Made by a program: the position numbers and the translations under genes. From Shewanella sp. SR44-3 (GTDB lineage Bacteria; Pseudomonadota; Gammaproteobacteria; Enterobacterales; Shewanellaceae), in NCBI RefSeq assembly GCF_014163735.1, contig NZ_JACJDV010000038.1, positions 1 to 34,526 of the forward strand: 34,526 bases of DNA, in the 5' to 3' direction. Below are positions 26,354 to 34,526 of this stretch, one piece after another. The stretch's first letter is position 1, and every line of letters begins with the position of its first letter. The notes under the pieces are model-generated. The model ran no database searches, had not been told where the DNA came from, and worked only from the letters and a program-made list of their open reading frames with translations.

Positions 26354-28737
26354 TGTTTAATTTTATGAATCGCTTACAGACGCAAATTTTTGCTTTTTTC
26401 GTTATTTTATTGCTCGCTGTACAATCGATTTCATTTTGGATGAGTTTTAATTCCAATAAACAGTTAGAGCAGCAACAGCTGAGCAATCAGCTGGCTGTGG
26501 CTGAAGTGGTATTCCAAGCTGAGTATGAAAATCGTAACTATTATTTATCGGCGTTTGCTGAAACGGCGGCCAAGGATTTTGGCCTCAAAGACATTTTTAT
26601 TGATGGCGATAATCGCAGCTTTCTAGTGGCGCTCAATAACCATAGAAAGCGCATTAATGCCAACTTGGCGATAGCGGTATCCGCTGAAGGCAAAATTATC
26701 GGTGAACTCGTGGCTAACCGCTCACAAGGGCGTGAAAAAGTGGCGCTGGGATCTGAGCAAGGTCACGCATTTCGCTATTCATTAGCCACTGAATTTGAAA
26801 ACATTAATCCATTATATTTACTCGATGGTAAGCTTTATCAAATTAAGTTTTCTCCGCTGACCAGTGGCGGCAGTAGCGTGATTGGTTGGGTGGGTTTTGG
26901 CTATGTTATTGATGATAAATTAGCGGGTTCATTGGCGCAGTTAACTGGCTTAAGCAGTGGTTTTTATTTAAATGCTGCCACAGCGCAAGATGAACAGAAA
27001 TCCGCTGTGCCAAATACGAACCCTGAAGCTTCAGTACTGGGGCAATTTATTGGTCACTCTGAGCCAGAGTTTAGCCATGAGCTGCAGGCTATTGTTGTCA
27101 ATTACCTAATTCAAGACCTGCGCCACGATGATTATATTTTTTGGCGTCAATCCCTTGGAACGGTGGACGGCCAGCACGTTTTTGCTTACATGTTCCAGAG
27201 TGTCTCAGATGTGCTGCAAACATTAGAGCAGCAGTGGCTTAAGCAAATTGGCTTATTATTGCTGTTATTGCCCGTGTCACTGTTATTGGCATTTATTATC
27301 TCAAGCAAAATTACACGGCCGATTAAGCAGTTGATTGAGCAAGCCAAGTTCATTGCTAAAGGCAATTATGATTCTAGCGTAGATGTGGGTTCAAGCCTTG
27401 AGCTTAAGCAGCTGGGGCAAGAGTTTACCTTGATGCAGCAATCGATAGTGAGCCGTGAGAAAAAAATTGCCCACCAAGCCTTTCACGATCCGCTCACAAG
27501 CCTTGCCAACGGTAATGAACTTAACCGAGTGAGCAGCGCTTGGTTACAACAAGGCACTAGCATGGGCTTATGCTTGATTAACATTCGCCGTTTAACTGAG
27601 GTCAATTTAACCTTAGGCCATGCTGTAGGTGATGAGGTTATCAAAGAGTTTGCCCAGCGATTGGCCTTTTTTTCTGATAGGGCTTTAGTGTGCCGTATTT
27701 CAGGTGATGAGTTTGTGCTGGCCTTTGAATCTCTAGCCACAGAGCAAGTGGCGAGTTTAATGGCAGAGTTACAGCAACAAGTGGACCACAAATATTGCTA
27801 TCACGATATTATGTTGCATCTGCAATTTACCGCAGGGGTCAGTATTTTTCAGCAAGGCATAGACTTGGTGACCTTGTTGCGCCAAGCCGATACCGCAGTG
27901 CAACATGCTAAGTCTAACAAGTTAGATTATCAGATTTATACTCCAGAAATTGACAGCAACACACTGGACAGATTCCAACTTATCAATGAGCTTAAACACG
28001 CCATCGACTCAGATGAATTAGTGCTGTTTTATCAACCTAAGATGTGCCTTAAAAGCCAACAGATTACCCATGTAGAAGCCTTAGTACGCTGGCAACACCC
28101 TAAGAAAGGCATGATCCCACCGGATGTCTTTATCCCCATTGCCGAGAAAACCGGCCAAATGCACGGCTTAACCCATTGGGTGCTTAACGAGGCTATCGCT
28201 CAATACCATAAATGGCAGGCGCTGGGCATTAACCTTGGCATAGCGGTTAATATTTCAGCTGAGAATTTAAAAGAGGATAATTTCTGCGAATGGATCATCA
28301 CCTTATTGCAGCAGACACAAATGCCGGTTTCGGCATTAACCTTAGAAATCACCGAAGATGCGGTGGTTGCCGATCCTGATCACGCCATTGCCCAGCTTAA
28401 AGCGCTGAAAATGCACGGATTAAAGCTATCTATTGATGATTACGGTACCGGTTACTCTTCATTGACTCAGCTAAAACAATTGCCTGTGGATGAGCTTAAA
28501 ATCGATAAGTCATTCGTGCAGCAATTAATGACAGACAATGACGACCAAATTATCGTTAATTCTACCCTGCAATTGGCCCATAACTTAGGTTTGAGCGTGG
28601 TCGCTGAAGGCATTGAAGATAAGGCCACACTGACTTGGCTCACCGAAAAAGGCTGTGAAATGGGGCAAGGATTTTATCTTTCGCGGCCATTGTCCGCCGC
28701 CGCTTTTAATGAGTGGTTAGCTAAACAGTCAGTGTAG
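26353..28737 (+). CDS. Membrane GGDEF/EAL protein, probable c-di-GMP phosphodiesterase
   Basis: This 794-residue inner-membrane signalling protein has helices at about 10-30 and 295-318, enclosing a periplasmic sensor of about 260 residues. A HAMP domain, a GGDEF domain and an EAL domain follow. The GGDEF signature is altered to SGDEF (450-454), and no RxxD inhibitory site precedes it. The EAL domain looks catalytically complete: EALVRW (E575-L577), VNISAENL, LEITEDA, DDYGTGYSS (from D695) and KIDKSFV. It should therefore mainly hydrolyse c-di-GMP, perhaps with the GGDEF domain as a GTP-responsive regulator. The start overlaps the cupredoxin gene by 1 nt, and the outer-membrane gene follows after 19 nt. 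The joint arrangement suggests that the sensor responds to the state of the cupredoxin-like protein (inference). Confidence 0.88.
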   Translation: MFNFMNRLQTQIFAFFVILLLAVQSISFWMSFNSNKQLEQQQLSNQLAVAEVVFQAEYENRNYYLSAFAETAAKDFGLKDIFIDGDNRSFLVALNNHRKRINANLAIAVSAEGKIIGELVANRSQGREKVALGSEQGHAFRYSLATEFENINPLYLLDGKLYQIKFSPLTSGGSSVIGWVGFGYVIDDKLAGSLAQLTGLSSGFYLNAATAQDEQKSAVPNTNPEASVLGQFIGHSEPEFSHELQAIVVNYLIQDLRHDDYIFWRQSLGTVDGQHVFAYMFQSVSDVLQTLEQQWLKQIGLLLLLLPVSLLLAFIISSKITRPIKQLIEQAKFIAKGNYDSSVDVGSSLELKQLGQEFTLMQQSIVSREKKIAHQAFHDPLTSLANGNELNRVSSAWLQQGTSMGLCLINIRRLTEVNLTLGHAVGDEVIKEFAQRLAFFSDRALVCRISGDEFVLAFESLATEQVASLMAELQQQVDHKYCYHDIMLHLQFTAGVSIFQQGIDLVTLLRQADTAVQHAKSNKLDYQIYTPEIDSNTLDRFQLINELKHAIDSDELVLFYQPKMCLKSQQITHVEALVRWQHPKKGMIPPDVFIPIAEKTGQMHGLTHWVLNEAIAQYHKWQALGINLGIAVNISAENLKEDNFCEWIITLLQQTQMPVSALTLEITEDAVVADPDHAIAQLKALKMHGLKLSIDDYGTGYSSLTQLKQLPVDELKIDKSFVQQLMTDNDDQIIVNSTLQLAHNLGLSVVAEGIEDKATLTWLTEKGCEMGQGFYLSRPLSAAAFNEWLAKQSV

Positions 28738-28756
28738 TCGACGAGGAGAAAATAAC

Positions 28757-30073
28757 ATGGAAGGACAGTCACACTGGCACACACCTAAACCGCTTTATGT
28801 CAGTCAGAGGCGCTTAGATAAGTTGGCCTTAGCTGCTATAGCGCTGTGCATATCTGGGTTTATCGCTAAGGCGTACGCAGGCGAAAACACATTTTTTGAT
28901 CATAAATTTTCTGGGGTAGTGGATGTACGCGCCAGCTACAGCGATAGTATCGACAGCTACGCAGGTGCGGGATTAGGTAAGTTTCGCTTCGATGATGGTG
29001 GGCAGTTGTCACTGGCACAATTAGGCCTGAGTCATCAAATGGAATGGGGTGATGACTGGAGCAGTCATATCGTCGCAAATGGGTATGTTGATGGCGTGGA
29101 TAATAATCTTGGCCTCAGTGAAGCTTATTTGAGTTACAAACCGCTACCTTGGGACAATGGCCTTAGGTTTGATGCCCGTGCAGGCTTGATGTACCCACAA
29201 ATCTCCCTTGAAAATGTCGCGACCGCTTGGGCTTCACCTTACAGCTTAAGTTATTCCACCATGAATGCGTGGTTAGGTGAAGAAGTGCGCCACCTAGGGG
29301 CACGCTTTAGCCTTGCAAGCTTAGGTAAGTACCGTCAATCCCTGCATGATGTTAGCTTAACCGCAGAGTTTTTTGGCTTTAATGATACTTCAGGCGCCAT
29401 GCTCGCTTGGCACGGCTGGACCTTAAGTTCACGCCAAAGTTTATTACAAGAAAATTTACCCATCAGCGCGATACCTGCAATGGAGGTGGGCGGTATGTTA
29501 GCGGCACAAGCCAAAGCATCCGATCCTTTTTTAGAGTTAGATTCCCGTATTGGTGTGCACCTGCTAGGACAGTGGCGTTGGCACGGTCAAGGCTCAGTGC
29601 AAGCTGGGTATTATGATAATCACGCTGACACTCGGGTCGTCAAACAGGGGCAATATGCATGGGCCACTCGATTCTCACATCTTGGGGCAAAATGGCGGTT
29701 ACCTTTAGGCATTGAATTAATTACCCAAGCTATGGCAGGTGATACCTTGATGATGTCACCCACTGGAATTAATGTGGTGGATAATCATTTCCACAGCGGC
29801 TTTGTGTTGCTGAGTAAAAAAATTAATCTTCACAGATTAAGCCTTAGGTTTGAAGATTTCTCTGTCACAGATAAGGATCTCACCCCCGGCGATAACAATA
29901 GCGAGCAAGGCCAAGCACTGACTGTGTCATATCAATATCAATTGAGCCGTCCTTGGTTCGTGCATTTTGAATACAACCGCATCGACAGCGAACGTATGGC
30001 TCGCGTCTATCAGGGCGCTTCCCTTCAATTCGTCGAGCAACAATGGCAATTGGCTAGTCGATATTTCTTTTAG
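28757..30073 (+). CDS. Predicted outer-membrane beta-barrel protein
   Basis: This 438-residue protein has a signal-like segment (LDKLALAAIALCISGFIAKA, about residues 20-40, probable cleavage after AYA). About 395 residues rich in alternating strands follow. The final residues LASRYFF end in phenylalanine, as required for Bam recognition. Strand patterns such as LDSRIGVHLLGQWRW and ALTVSYQYQLSRPWFVHFEYN support a barrel. I do not recognise a named family. The n-region of the signal is unusually long (about 19 residues). AGGAG lies about 10 nt before the ATG, and the gene begins 19 nt after the GGDEF/EAL gene, so it is the third member of that operon. It could be a porin-like channel or an adhesion or matrix-related protein. 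Confidence 0.75.
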   Translation: MEGQSHWHTPKPLYVSQRRLDKLALAAIALCISGFIAKAYAGENTFFDHKFSGVVDVRASYSDSIDSYAGAGLGKFRFDDGGQLSLAQLGLSHQMEWGDDWSSHIVANGYVDGVDNNLGLSEAYLSYKPLPWDNGLRFDARAGLMYPQISLENVATAWASPYSLSYSTMNAWLGEEVRHLGARFSLASLGKYRQSLHDVSLTAEFFGFNDTSGAMLAWHGWTLSSRQSLLQENLPISAIPAMEVGGMLAAQAKASDPFLELDSRIGVHLLGQWRWHGQGSVQAGYYDNHADTRVVKQGQYAWATRFSHLGAKWRLPLGIELITQAMAGDTLMMSPTGINVVDNHFHSGFVLLSKKINLHRLSLRFEDFSVTDKDLTPGDNNSEQGQALTVSYQYQLSRPWFVHFEYNRIDSERMARVYQGASLQFVEQQWQLASRYFF

Positions 30074-30134
30074 AGTTTAGGCTCATAAGCTGCAGATTAA
30101 ATAACCTTCTTTGTAGTAAAAAAACGTGACATTA

Positions 30135-30154
30135 AGCCTTTAATGGCTATTTTT
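30135..30154 (+). terminator. Weak terminator candidate after the outer-membrane gene
   Basis: A short AGCC/GGCT stem around TTTAAT is followed by ATTTTTA. The stem is only about 4-5 bp, so this is a tentative call. Confidence 0.25.
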
Positions 30155-30259
30155 AGGTTTTTTCTCACAAAAAAGGGGTTAAATTGTTTTTTTACGAGCA
30201 AATTAGCGGTAACTTAACAACATTCTGTTGTTGCTGCCTCGGGCAGTCTGGAGTGAGTT

Positions 30260-30784
30260 ATGGAACATCGTTGGCCAATTGCAATTTCTGCTGGATTATT
30301 AGCTGCGCTTTGGTGCGGTATCGCGGATGTATTTTCGCTGGTCACTTGGGTGGGTTTTTTAGGTTGTAGCACTTTTTTTGCGCAAAAAGAAACTGGTGCA
30401 AAAGGGTTATTAATGACCTGGATGACCAATTTATCCGGAGTGTTTTGGGCTTGGCTTATCATCACAGGCGGTAGCCAATTTGACTCAGCCTTTGTGGGTT
30501 ATGCCTTAACAGGCCTAGTTACCATGGGGATGTGTTTGCAGGCAAGTTATCGCGGACTGGCGTTTATTCCTGGTACATTTATTGGCTGCTGCGCCACATT
30601 TGCTTTAGGTCCTAATATCTTAGCTCTTACTAGTGCCTTAATGTTGGGTGGTTTATTGGGCCTGAGTATGAGCCAATTCACAGGGTATTTGATCCGTCTT
30701 GAAAGTGTGTTGATGACAGCTTTGCAAACCAATACATTACCAAAAACTGACTTGCAAGAAGGCGCATTACAGAAAAAAGCCTGA
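30260..30784 (+). CDS. DUF1097 (YcdZ-like) inner-membrane protein
   Basis: This 174-residue protein is almost entirely membrane helices, about five. It resembles E. coli YcdZ (DUF1097), sharing AISAGLLAALWCGIADV, WVGFLGCSTFFA, ALTGLVTMGMCLQA and FIPGTFIGCCATFA. The family has no established function; the topology suggests a small transporter or membrane scaffold. The start at 30260 gives the natural first helix. A hairpin (GGCGAG/CTCGCC, 30793-30821) with internal partial pairing lies just after the stop, without a clear T tract. There is no obvious operon partner. Confidence 0.85.
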   Translation: MEHRWPIAISAGLLAALWCGIADVFSLVTWVGFLGCSTFFAQKETGAKGLLMTWMTNLSGVFWAWLIITGGSQFDSAFVGYALTGLVTMGMCLQASYRGLAFIPGTFIGCCATFALGPNILALTSALMLGGLLGLSMSQFTGYLIRLESVLMTALQTNTLPKTDLQEGALQKKA

Positions 30785-30902
30785 AGATGAACGGCGAGGG
30801 AGTCTAGCTACTACTCTCGCCCACATATTCTTGAAACTCAATGCTACACAAACGAATGCTACGTGAACCAATATTAAATAGTGTTTAAATGGGGTAAAAT
30901 TA

Positions 30903-31229
30903 ATGATCCCCACACAGCGATTGCCGACATTGATTTTACCCATGACAATTCCTATTAAAAACCTACCAGAAATTGAAGTCAGCTGCTCAAATTGCCAGGC
31001 TACTTGTTGCCGTTTAGAGGTGATGATTATCACAGATACTGGGGTTCCTGAACGGCATATTGCCCGCGATAGATGGGGCGGTGAAACCATGTTGCGTCTC
31101 GATGACGGTTGGTGTTCAGCTGTCGATCGCGAAACCTATATGTGCACGATTTATGAGAATAGACCCTTGATTTGTCGAGAATTTGAAATGGCTTCCTACG
31201 AATGCAAAACAGAGCGAGGGCTGGTATAG
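30903..31229 (+). CDS. YkgJ-like cysteine-cluster protein
   Basis: This small soluble protein of 108 residues carries the cysteine pattern CSNCQATCC, then WCSAVDRETYMCTIYENRPLIC, then ECKT. It fits the YkgJ/UPF0153 zinc- or iron-chelating cysteine-cluster family. The role is not established; a metal-bound Fe-S or zinc cluster is plausible. The ATG at 30903 has GGGGT about 9 nt upstream. A second ATG at 30942 would still contain all the cysteines but has no visible ribosome binding site. Genes on both sides are separated by more than 100 bp, so it is probably transcribed alone. Confidence 0.8.
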   Translation: MIPTQRLPTLILPMTIPIKNLPEIEVSCSNCQATCCRLEVMIITDTGVPERHIARDRWGGETMLRLDDGWCSAVDRETYMCTIYENRPLICREFEMASYECKTERGLV

Positions 31230-31463
31230 CGCCATTCATCAATTCATTCCTTGCCGAATAAGTTCAACTCAGAGCCGCGGCGCATTTTGTTATAGCCTTG
31301 GGTACTTATCCTTGATATCAATCGTCTTATTGCCAATACAAACCTGGGTGTAAAGCATAGGTTTGTTGTAAGCGGTTGAGGTTCGCACTCGCACCCATGT
31401 TCATCCTTATCATTATATTCATCTTGCTATTAATACGATTAACACAACCTGAGTCAAGGGTAT

Positions 31464-31476
31464 TTTACATTGTAAA
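31464..31476. promoter_or_regulatory. Palindrome TTTACA-T-TGTAAA, possible operator
   Basis: A perfect 6-1-6 inverted repeat lies 8 bp before the Fur box. The binding protein, if any, is not recognised. Confidence 0.35.
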
Positions 31477-31483
31477 CATCCTT

Positions 31484-31503
31484 GCAATTGATAATCATTA
31501 TCA
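31484..31503. promoter_or_regulatory. Fur box upstream of the lipoprotein gene
   Basis: Positions 31484-31502 match the 19-bp Fur consensus at 16 of 19 positions. The segment 31489-31503 is a perfect 7-1-7 repeat (TGATAAT-C-ATTATCA). It lies 40 bp before the start codon, in the expected promoter zone, suggesting repression by iron-loaded Fur. Confidence 0.85.
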
Positions 31504-31543
31504 TTACTGTTCGCGACGAATTTTAGTTAAATGAGATGTTATC

Positions 31544-34351
31544 ATGCAAAAATCTTTGCTCTTTTCTGCACTTTCTTTGTGTCTACTTTCTGCCTGTGGC
31601 GGCGGAAGTGGTGGCAATAGTGCCCCTGTGTTTACTCAAGCAAGCCCAAAATTGACGGTTAATGAAGATACTTCAGCAAGCTTGTTACTTTCGGCAACGG
31701 ATGCCGACCATGATCCGCTCAGTTACTCTTTGGACAATGCGCCCAAACACGGCACTGCGACTATCAATGCTCAAACTGGCGAAGTGAATTATCAAGGCCA
31801 AGAGAATTTTCATGGTAGCGATTCATTTTCTATCTTGGTACAAGATGCTAGCCATAAAGTGGCGCTTAATGTTGAGGTAACCGTCGCCCCTGTTAATGAT
31901 TTACCTGTGTTTGTGCAGTCAACTATCTTAGTTAGCGGTGCGGATGTTAAACAGGGCCAAATCACAGTGACAGATATAGACGGTGACGCATTAACATTTG
32001 CGTTAGTCACAGCCCCTGTTAATGGCCAGTTGACCCTGAACCCACAAACCGGTGAAGTGAGCTATCAGCTAGACAGTTTAATTAATGTTGATGATAGCTT
32101 TGTGGTCAGTGTGTCTGATGGCGTGGCCAGTGTGGAGCAACAATTAGGCTTATCCACCAGCCTAAATTCGAATATAGACCGAGCTTATTATTACTATGCC
32201 TCTGAATTATCGCATTTAAAGCAAGCACAAACTTTGCTAAAAACGGTCAGTGATGATATCAGTTCAAGCCGCATTATGGCTAAATTAGCCAAGGGATATG
32301 CTAATGCGGGTCTACTAAAACAAGCGCAAGATCTAAGCAGTAAAGCCAATATCACCCAAGCGACAAGCCATGCTATTGCCTTGGTTGATCTTGCCGATGA
32401 GTATCAATTACAGGCACAAGTCGAGCAAGCTAATCGTTTTAGATTACAAGCTAAGTCTGAATACAATCAATATCTTGCTGAGAAAGGCTTGCGATATTTC
32501 AACCCAGATGACTTAAATTTCTATTTAGCCCTTGAATCTTCTTACCGTAAAGCAGGCCAAGTTCAAGAGGCCCTAGGCGTATTTGAAATTATTGATTTAC
32601 TGTTTTCAGCTGTGCTAACCCAGGAGTACAACAGGGCGGCATTGTTGGCGTATTTCGCGCTACGTGACAGTGCTGAAACACAAATAAAGCGCTGGAATAG
32701 CATTACCACAGAAGATGAACGGACACTTGCAAAAACTTATATCGATAAAATGCACAAATATGCTAATCGTATTGGGCATTCTACGGTAAAAAATAACCGC
32801 AATGGTAATTTAGATAAACCGTATCACTCTATTCGCCAAGTAGCTCTTAGTGAAGCTATCAGACTTTACACTCAAATCAATGAGCGTGAATTAGCTAAAC
32901 AGGCCACGGCAGACTTTCTTGCCCTGCATGGCGTGGTCAACTACGACCCAAGCTACCCAAGAAGCGCGGATCCCTTTGCCGAGGTCACCAATCTTGAGTA
33001 TCCAGGAGGTGTGTGGAGCAATGTGGCAAAGATAATTACCTTATATCCTGAGATGGATGCCAGCATTATCGCCAATGCCATTCCCGATACATCACCTAGC
33101 GCTTGGATGAAACTGGCAATATTGCAAGATGCTGAAGATGCAAGGCTGGCGGCTAGGGTTCAACTAGAAGTCGATGGCGCCAAAGCGCTGGCACTGGTTA
33201 AAGCCAGTCGTGATGATAAGGATCTACGCAATTATTTTACTAACCTAATACGCTATGGTGGCAGTACCCCAGGCTTTGTTGATTTCAGACTCGCCAGTGG
33301 GGATTATGTTGGCGCACAATTAGGCTTAGATGAAGCTGAATTATTACTGCAACATCCTGAATATATTGAACAGAATGTTTCAATCATGACCTTTGTGATG
33401 GGCAGTACGGGTTGCCTTGCACTACTTGAGCAATATCAGACATTACTGGCTAAAGACAGTGACAACAAAGCCAGCTACCTTGAAAAGTCTCGCGGCTTAG
33501 CCAAAATGTGTGTGGGTCTTGCTCAAACCTATTATGCCGAAGGCGTTGACGGTACGGATGTAGAGATTAACGATGCTATCAATGCTAACTCTGACATTAT
33601 CGAGTATTTGTATCCTTTAGGGATGACGGAAGAAATCGCCACCATTTTGCTTACTGCTGAACACAACCTTGCCAAAATTGATCCCTTAGAGAGTGAATAT
33701 TTCACTGCTGTTAGCGGTATTGCTCATGCCAGTTACCAAGGCGGCGATCATCAGTCTGCGATTGGTTTTTATCAGCGCGCAATCGCCTCTATCGTTGAGA
33801 TTGAAAAAACGCTGTCAGACAGTCAAAAAGGCTTAGTGGTTACATACTTTATGGAAGATGTAAGGTTTTCCGCTAATTATCAAACGTTTATGCGTGCTTT
33901 GTACGAGGACGCTGGCAAGCATCCCCAGTACGCCACGTTACTGGCTCAAGCCAAATCGACCTTGTTGCAGTTAATGGAGCCAACAGTTGCCGACATCAAG
34001 CAAGCAGCAGAGCAGACAAGGATAAAACGCTTACCTTTATTTGCAGCTTACTTAGCTAATCATCAATTCTATCAACAGGCGTTAGCGTTAGGTGAGGACA
34101 GCGCTTTAGGTGCAGGCGAAAAAGCGGCGATTATCACTGGTACTGCGATAGCTTTGAGCCTACAAGATGATTTCAAGTCTTCCCCTTTGGCCTCAGTTGA
34201 CACTGACGGCGACGGCAAGCCCAACTTCTTTGCTGCCTACGCCAGTGCAGAAGACATTGAAGCATCGGGATTAGTCTTAGATGAAGACAGTGATAATGAT
34301 GGCGTTGACGATAGTCGCGATGCCTATCCATTAGACAGTAACAAGCACTAA
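31544..34351 (+). CDS. Large lipoprotein with cadherin-like and calcium-binding repeats
   Basis: This 935-residue protein begins with a lipoprotein signal: the lipobox LSAC places the lipidated cysteine at residue 18, and a glycine-rich spacer follows. Two cadherin/VCBS-like Ig-type domains follow (about 25-125 and 125-205), with NEDTSASLLLSATDADHDPL and ITVTDIDGDALTFALVTAPV. The central 600 residues are mostly helical and may form TPR-like or solenoid repeats (KQAQTLLKTV, YANAGLLKQAQDL). The C-terminus has thrombospondin type 3/EF-hand-like calcium loops (DTDGDGKPN, DEDSDNDGVDDSRDAYPLD). I do not recognise a specific function; a surface or periplasmic scaffold is plausible. A Fur box lies upstream, and the next gene begins 9 nt downstream, so it heads an operon that extends out of the window. 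Confidence 0.8.
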   Translation: MQKSLLFSALSLCLLSACGGGSGGNSAPVFTQASPKLTVNEDTSASLLLSATDADHDPLSYSLDNAPKHGTATINAQTGEVNYQGQENFHGSDSFSILVQDASHKVALNVEVTVAPVNDLPVFVQSTILVSGADVKQGQITVTDIDGDALTFALVTAPVNGQLTLNPQTGEVSYQLDSLINVDDSFVVSVSDGVASVEQQLGLSTSLNSNIDRAYYYYASELSHLKQAQTLLKTVSDDISSSRIMAKLAKGYANAGLLKQAQDLSSKANITQATSHAIALVDLADEYQLQAQVEQANRFRLQAKSEYNQYLAEKGLRYFNPDDLNFYLALESSYRKAGQVQEALGVFEIIDLLFSAVLTQEYNRAALLAYFALRDSAETQIKRWNSITTEDERTLAKTYIDKMHKYANRIGHSTVKNNRNGNLDKPYHSIRQVALSEAIRLYTQINERELAKQATADFLALHGVVNYDPSYPRSADPFAEVTNLEYPGGVWSNVAKIITLYPEMDASIIANAIPDTSPSAWMKLAILQDAEDARLAARVQLEVDGAKALALVKASRDDKDLRNYFTNLIRYGGSTPGFVDFRLASGDYVGAQLGLDEAELLLQHPEYIEQNVSIMTFVMGSTGCLALLEQYQTLLAKDSDNKASYLEKSRGLAKMCVGLAQTYYAEGVDGTDVEINDAINANSDIIEYLYPLGMTEEIATILLTAEHNLAKIDPLESEYFTAVSGIAHASYQGGDHQSAIGFYQRAIASIVEIEKTLSDSQKGLVVTYFMEDVRFSANYQTFMRALYEDAGKHPQYATLLAQAKSTLLQLMEPTVADIKQAAEQTRIKRLPLFAAYLANHQFYQQALALGEDSALGAGEKAAIITGTAIALSLQDDFKSSPLASVDTDGDGKPNFFAAYASAEDIEASGLVLDEDSDNDGVDDSRDAYPLDSNKH

Positions 34352-34360
34352 TCATCAGTG

Positions 34361-34526
34361 ATGAAGATAACGAAATTAATCACTGTCAGTGTGGGACTGA
34401 CAGTGATATTTACTGCGAGCTTGGCCGTAATGGCCAAGGATGCAGCCCCACAAACTTTGATGGCCAAGGATAGCCATTTATCAGGCAAAGACGCTGTCAT
34501 TGATATTCAAGAAAATGATATTCAAG
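34361..34526 (+). CDS. Partial secreted protein, cut by the window edge
   Basis: This frame opens at ATG 34361, 9 nt after the lipoprotein stop, and stays open to the end. The first residues, MKITKLITVSVGLTVIFTAS followed by LAVMA, form a clear signal peptide with likely cleavage near AMA or before KDAAP. Short repeats follow: two in-frame copies of MAKD 10 residues apart, and DIQEN followed by DIQ. Only 55 residues are visible, so function cannot be assigned. The close spacing implies co-transcription with the Fur-boxed lipoprotein gene. Confidence 0.7.
   Translation, partial: MKITKLITVSVGLTVIFTASLAVMAKDAAPQTLMAKDSHLSGKDAVIDIQENDIQ

Larger units (their letters stand above)
31230..31543. other. 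Regulatory intergenic region before the lipoprotein gene
   Basis: This gap of 314 bp has no credible ORF. It contains a hairpin (ACAAACCT/AGGTTTGT, 31338-31366) with a 13-nt loop and no T tract, a small palindrome at 31464-31476, and a strong Fur box at 31484-31503. Confidence 0.7.

Noticed and set aside
30767..31090. Minus-strand 107-residue frame between the DUF1097 and cysteine-cluster genes
   Set aside because: It overlaps the well-supported cysteine-cluster gene, has an odd composition and no visible start signal.

Overview
The window looks like chromosomal DNA from a marine gammaproteobacterium, most likely Shewanella or a close relative. This is inferred from a YbiT protein nearly collinear with the E. 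coli one, the DUF1415 and DUF1097 proteins, several chemotaxis and c-di-GMP genes, Porin_4-type porins and moderate GC. No rRNA, tRNA, IS element, prophage or CRISPR array was seen. Most of the window is ordinary core or near-core genome with short intergenic gaps and good intrinsic terminators.

Layout. A 7-bp tandem repeat at the left edge precedes prpE (propionyl-CoA synthetase). Then come ybiT (ABC-F ATPase), two separately transcribed methyl-accepting chemotaxis proteins (one with a Cache-like and one with a NIT sensor), a SAM methyltransferase, a small monooxygenase-fold protein and a HemJ/CopD-like membrane protein. A minus-strand block follows: a stand-alone NAD(P)HX dehydratase with a DUF1415 gene, a LysE/RhtB exporter, and an RcnR/CsoR-family repressor. 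The repressor diverges from a DmeF-type cobalt/nickel CDF exporter across a clear RcnR-like operator. Further right are a porin, a SWIM-SNF2 helicase of about 1,089 residues, and a minus-strand S33 family hydrolase.

From 20541 to 25247 lies a molybdenum-hydroxylase cluster. It has xdhC, a MocA-like nucleotidyltransferase with an unusual repeat insertion, a short-repeat spacer, and the two subunits of an isoquinoline 1-oxidoreductase-type enzyme exported by Tat. The maturation genes and the enzyme are logically one pathway. From 25400 to 30073 a compact operon encodes a membrane-linked cupredoxin-like protein, a membrane GGDEF/EAL protein with a periplasmic sensor, and an outer-membrane beta-barrel protein. 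This is the best candidate in the window for an uncharacterised envelope-to-c-di-GMP signalling system.

The right end holds a DUF1097 membrane protein, a small YkgJ-like cysteine-cluster protein, and a large calcium-binding-type lipoprotein preceded by a strong Fur box. A secreted protein starts 9 nt after the lipoprotein and runs off the window.
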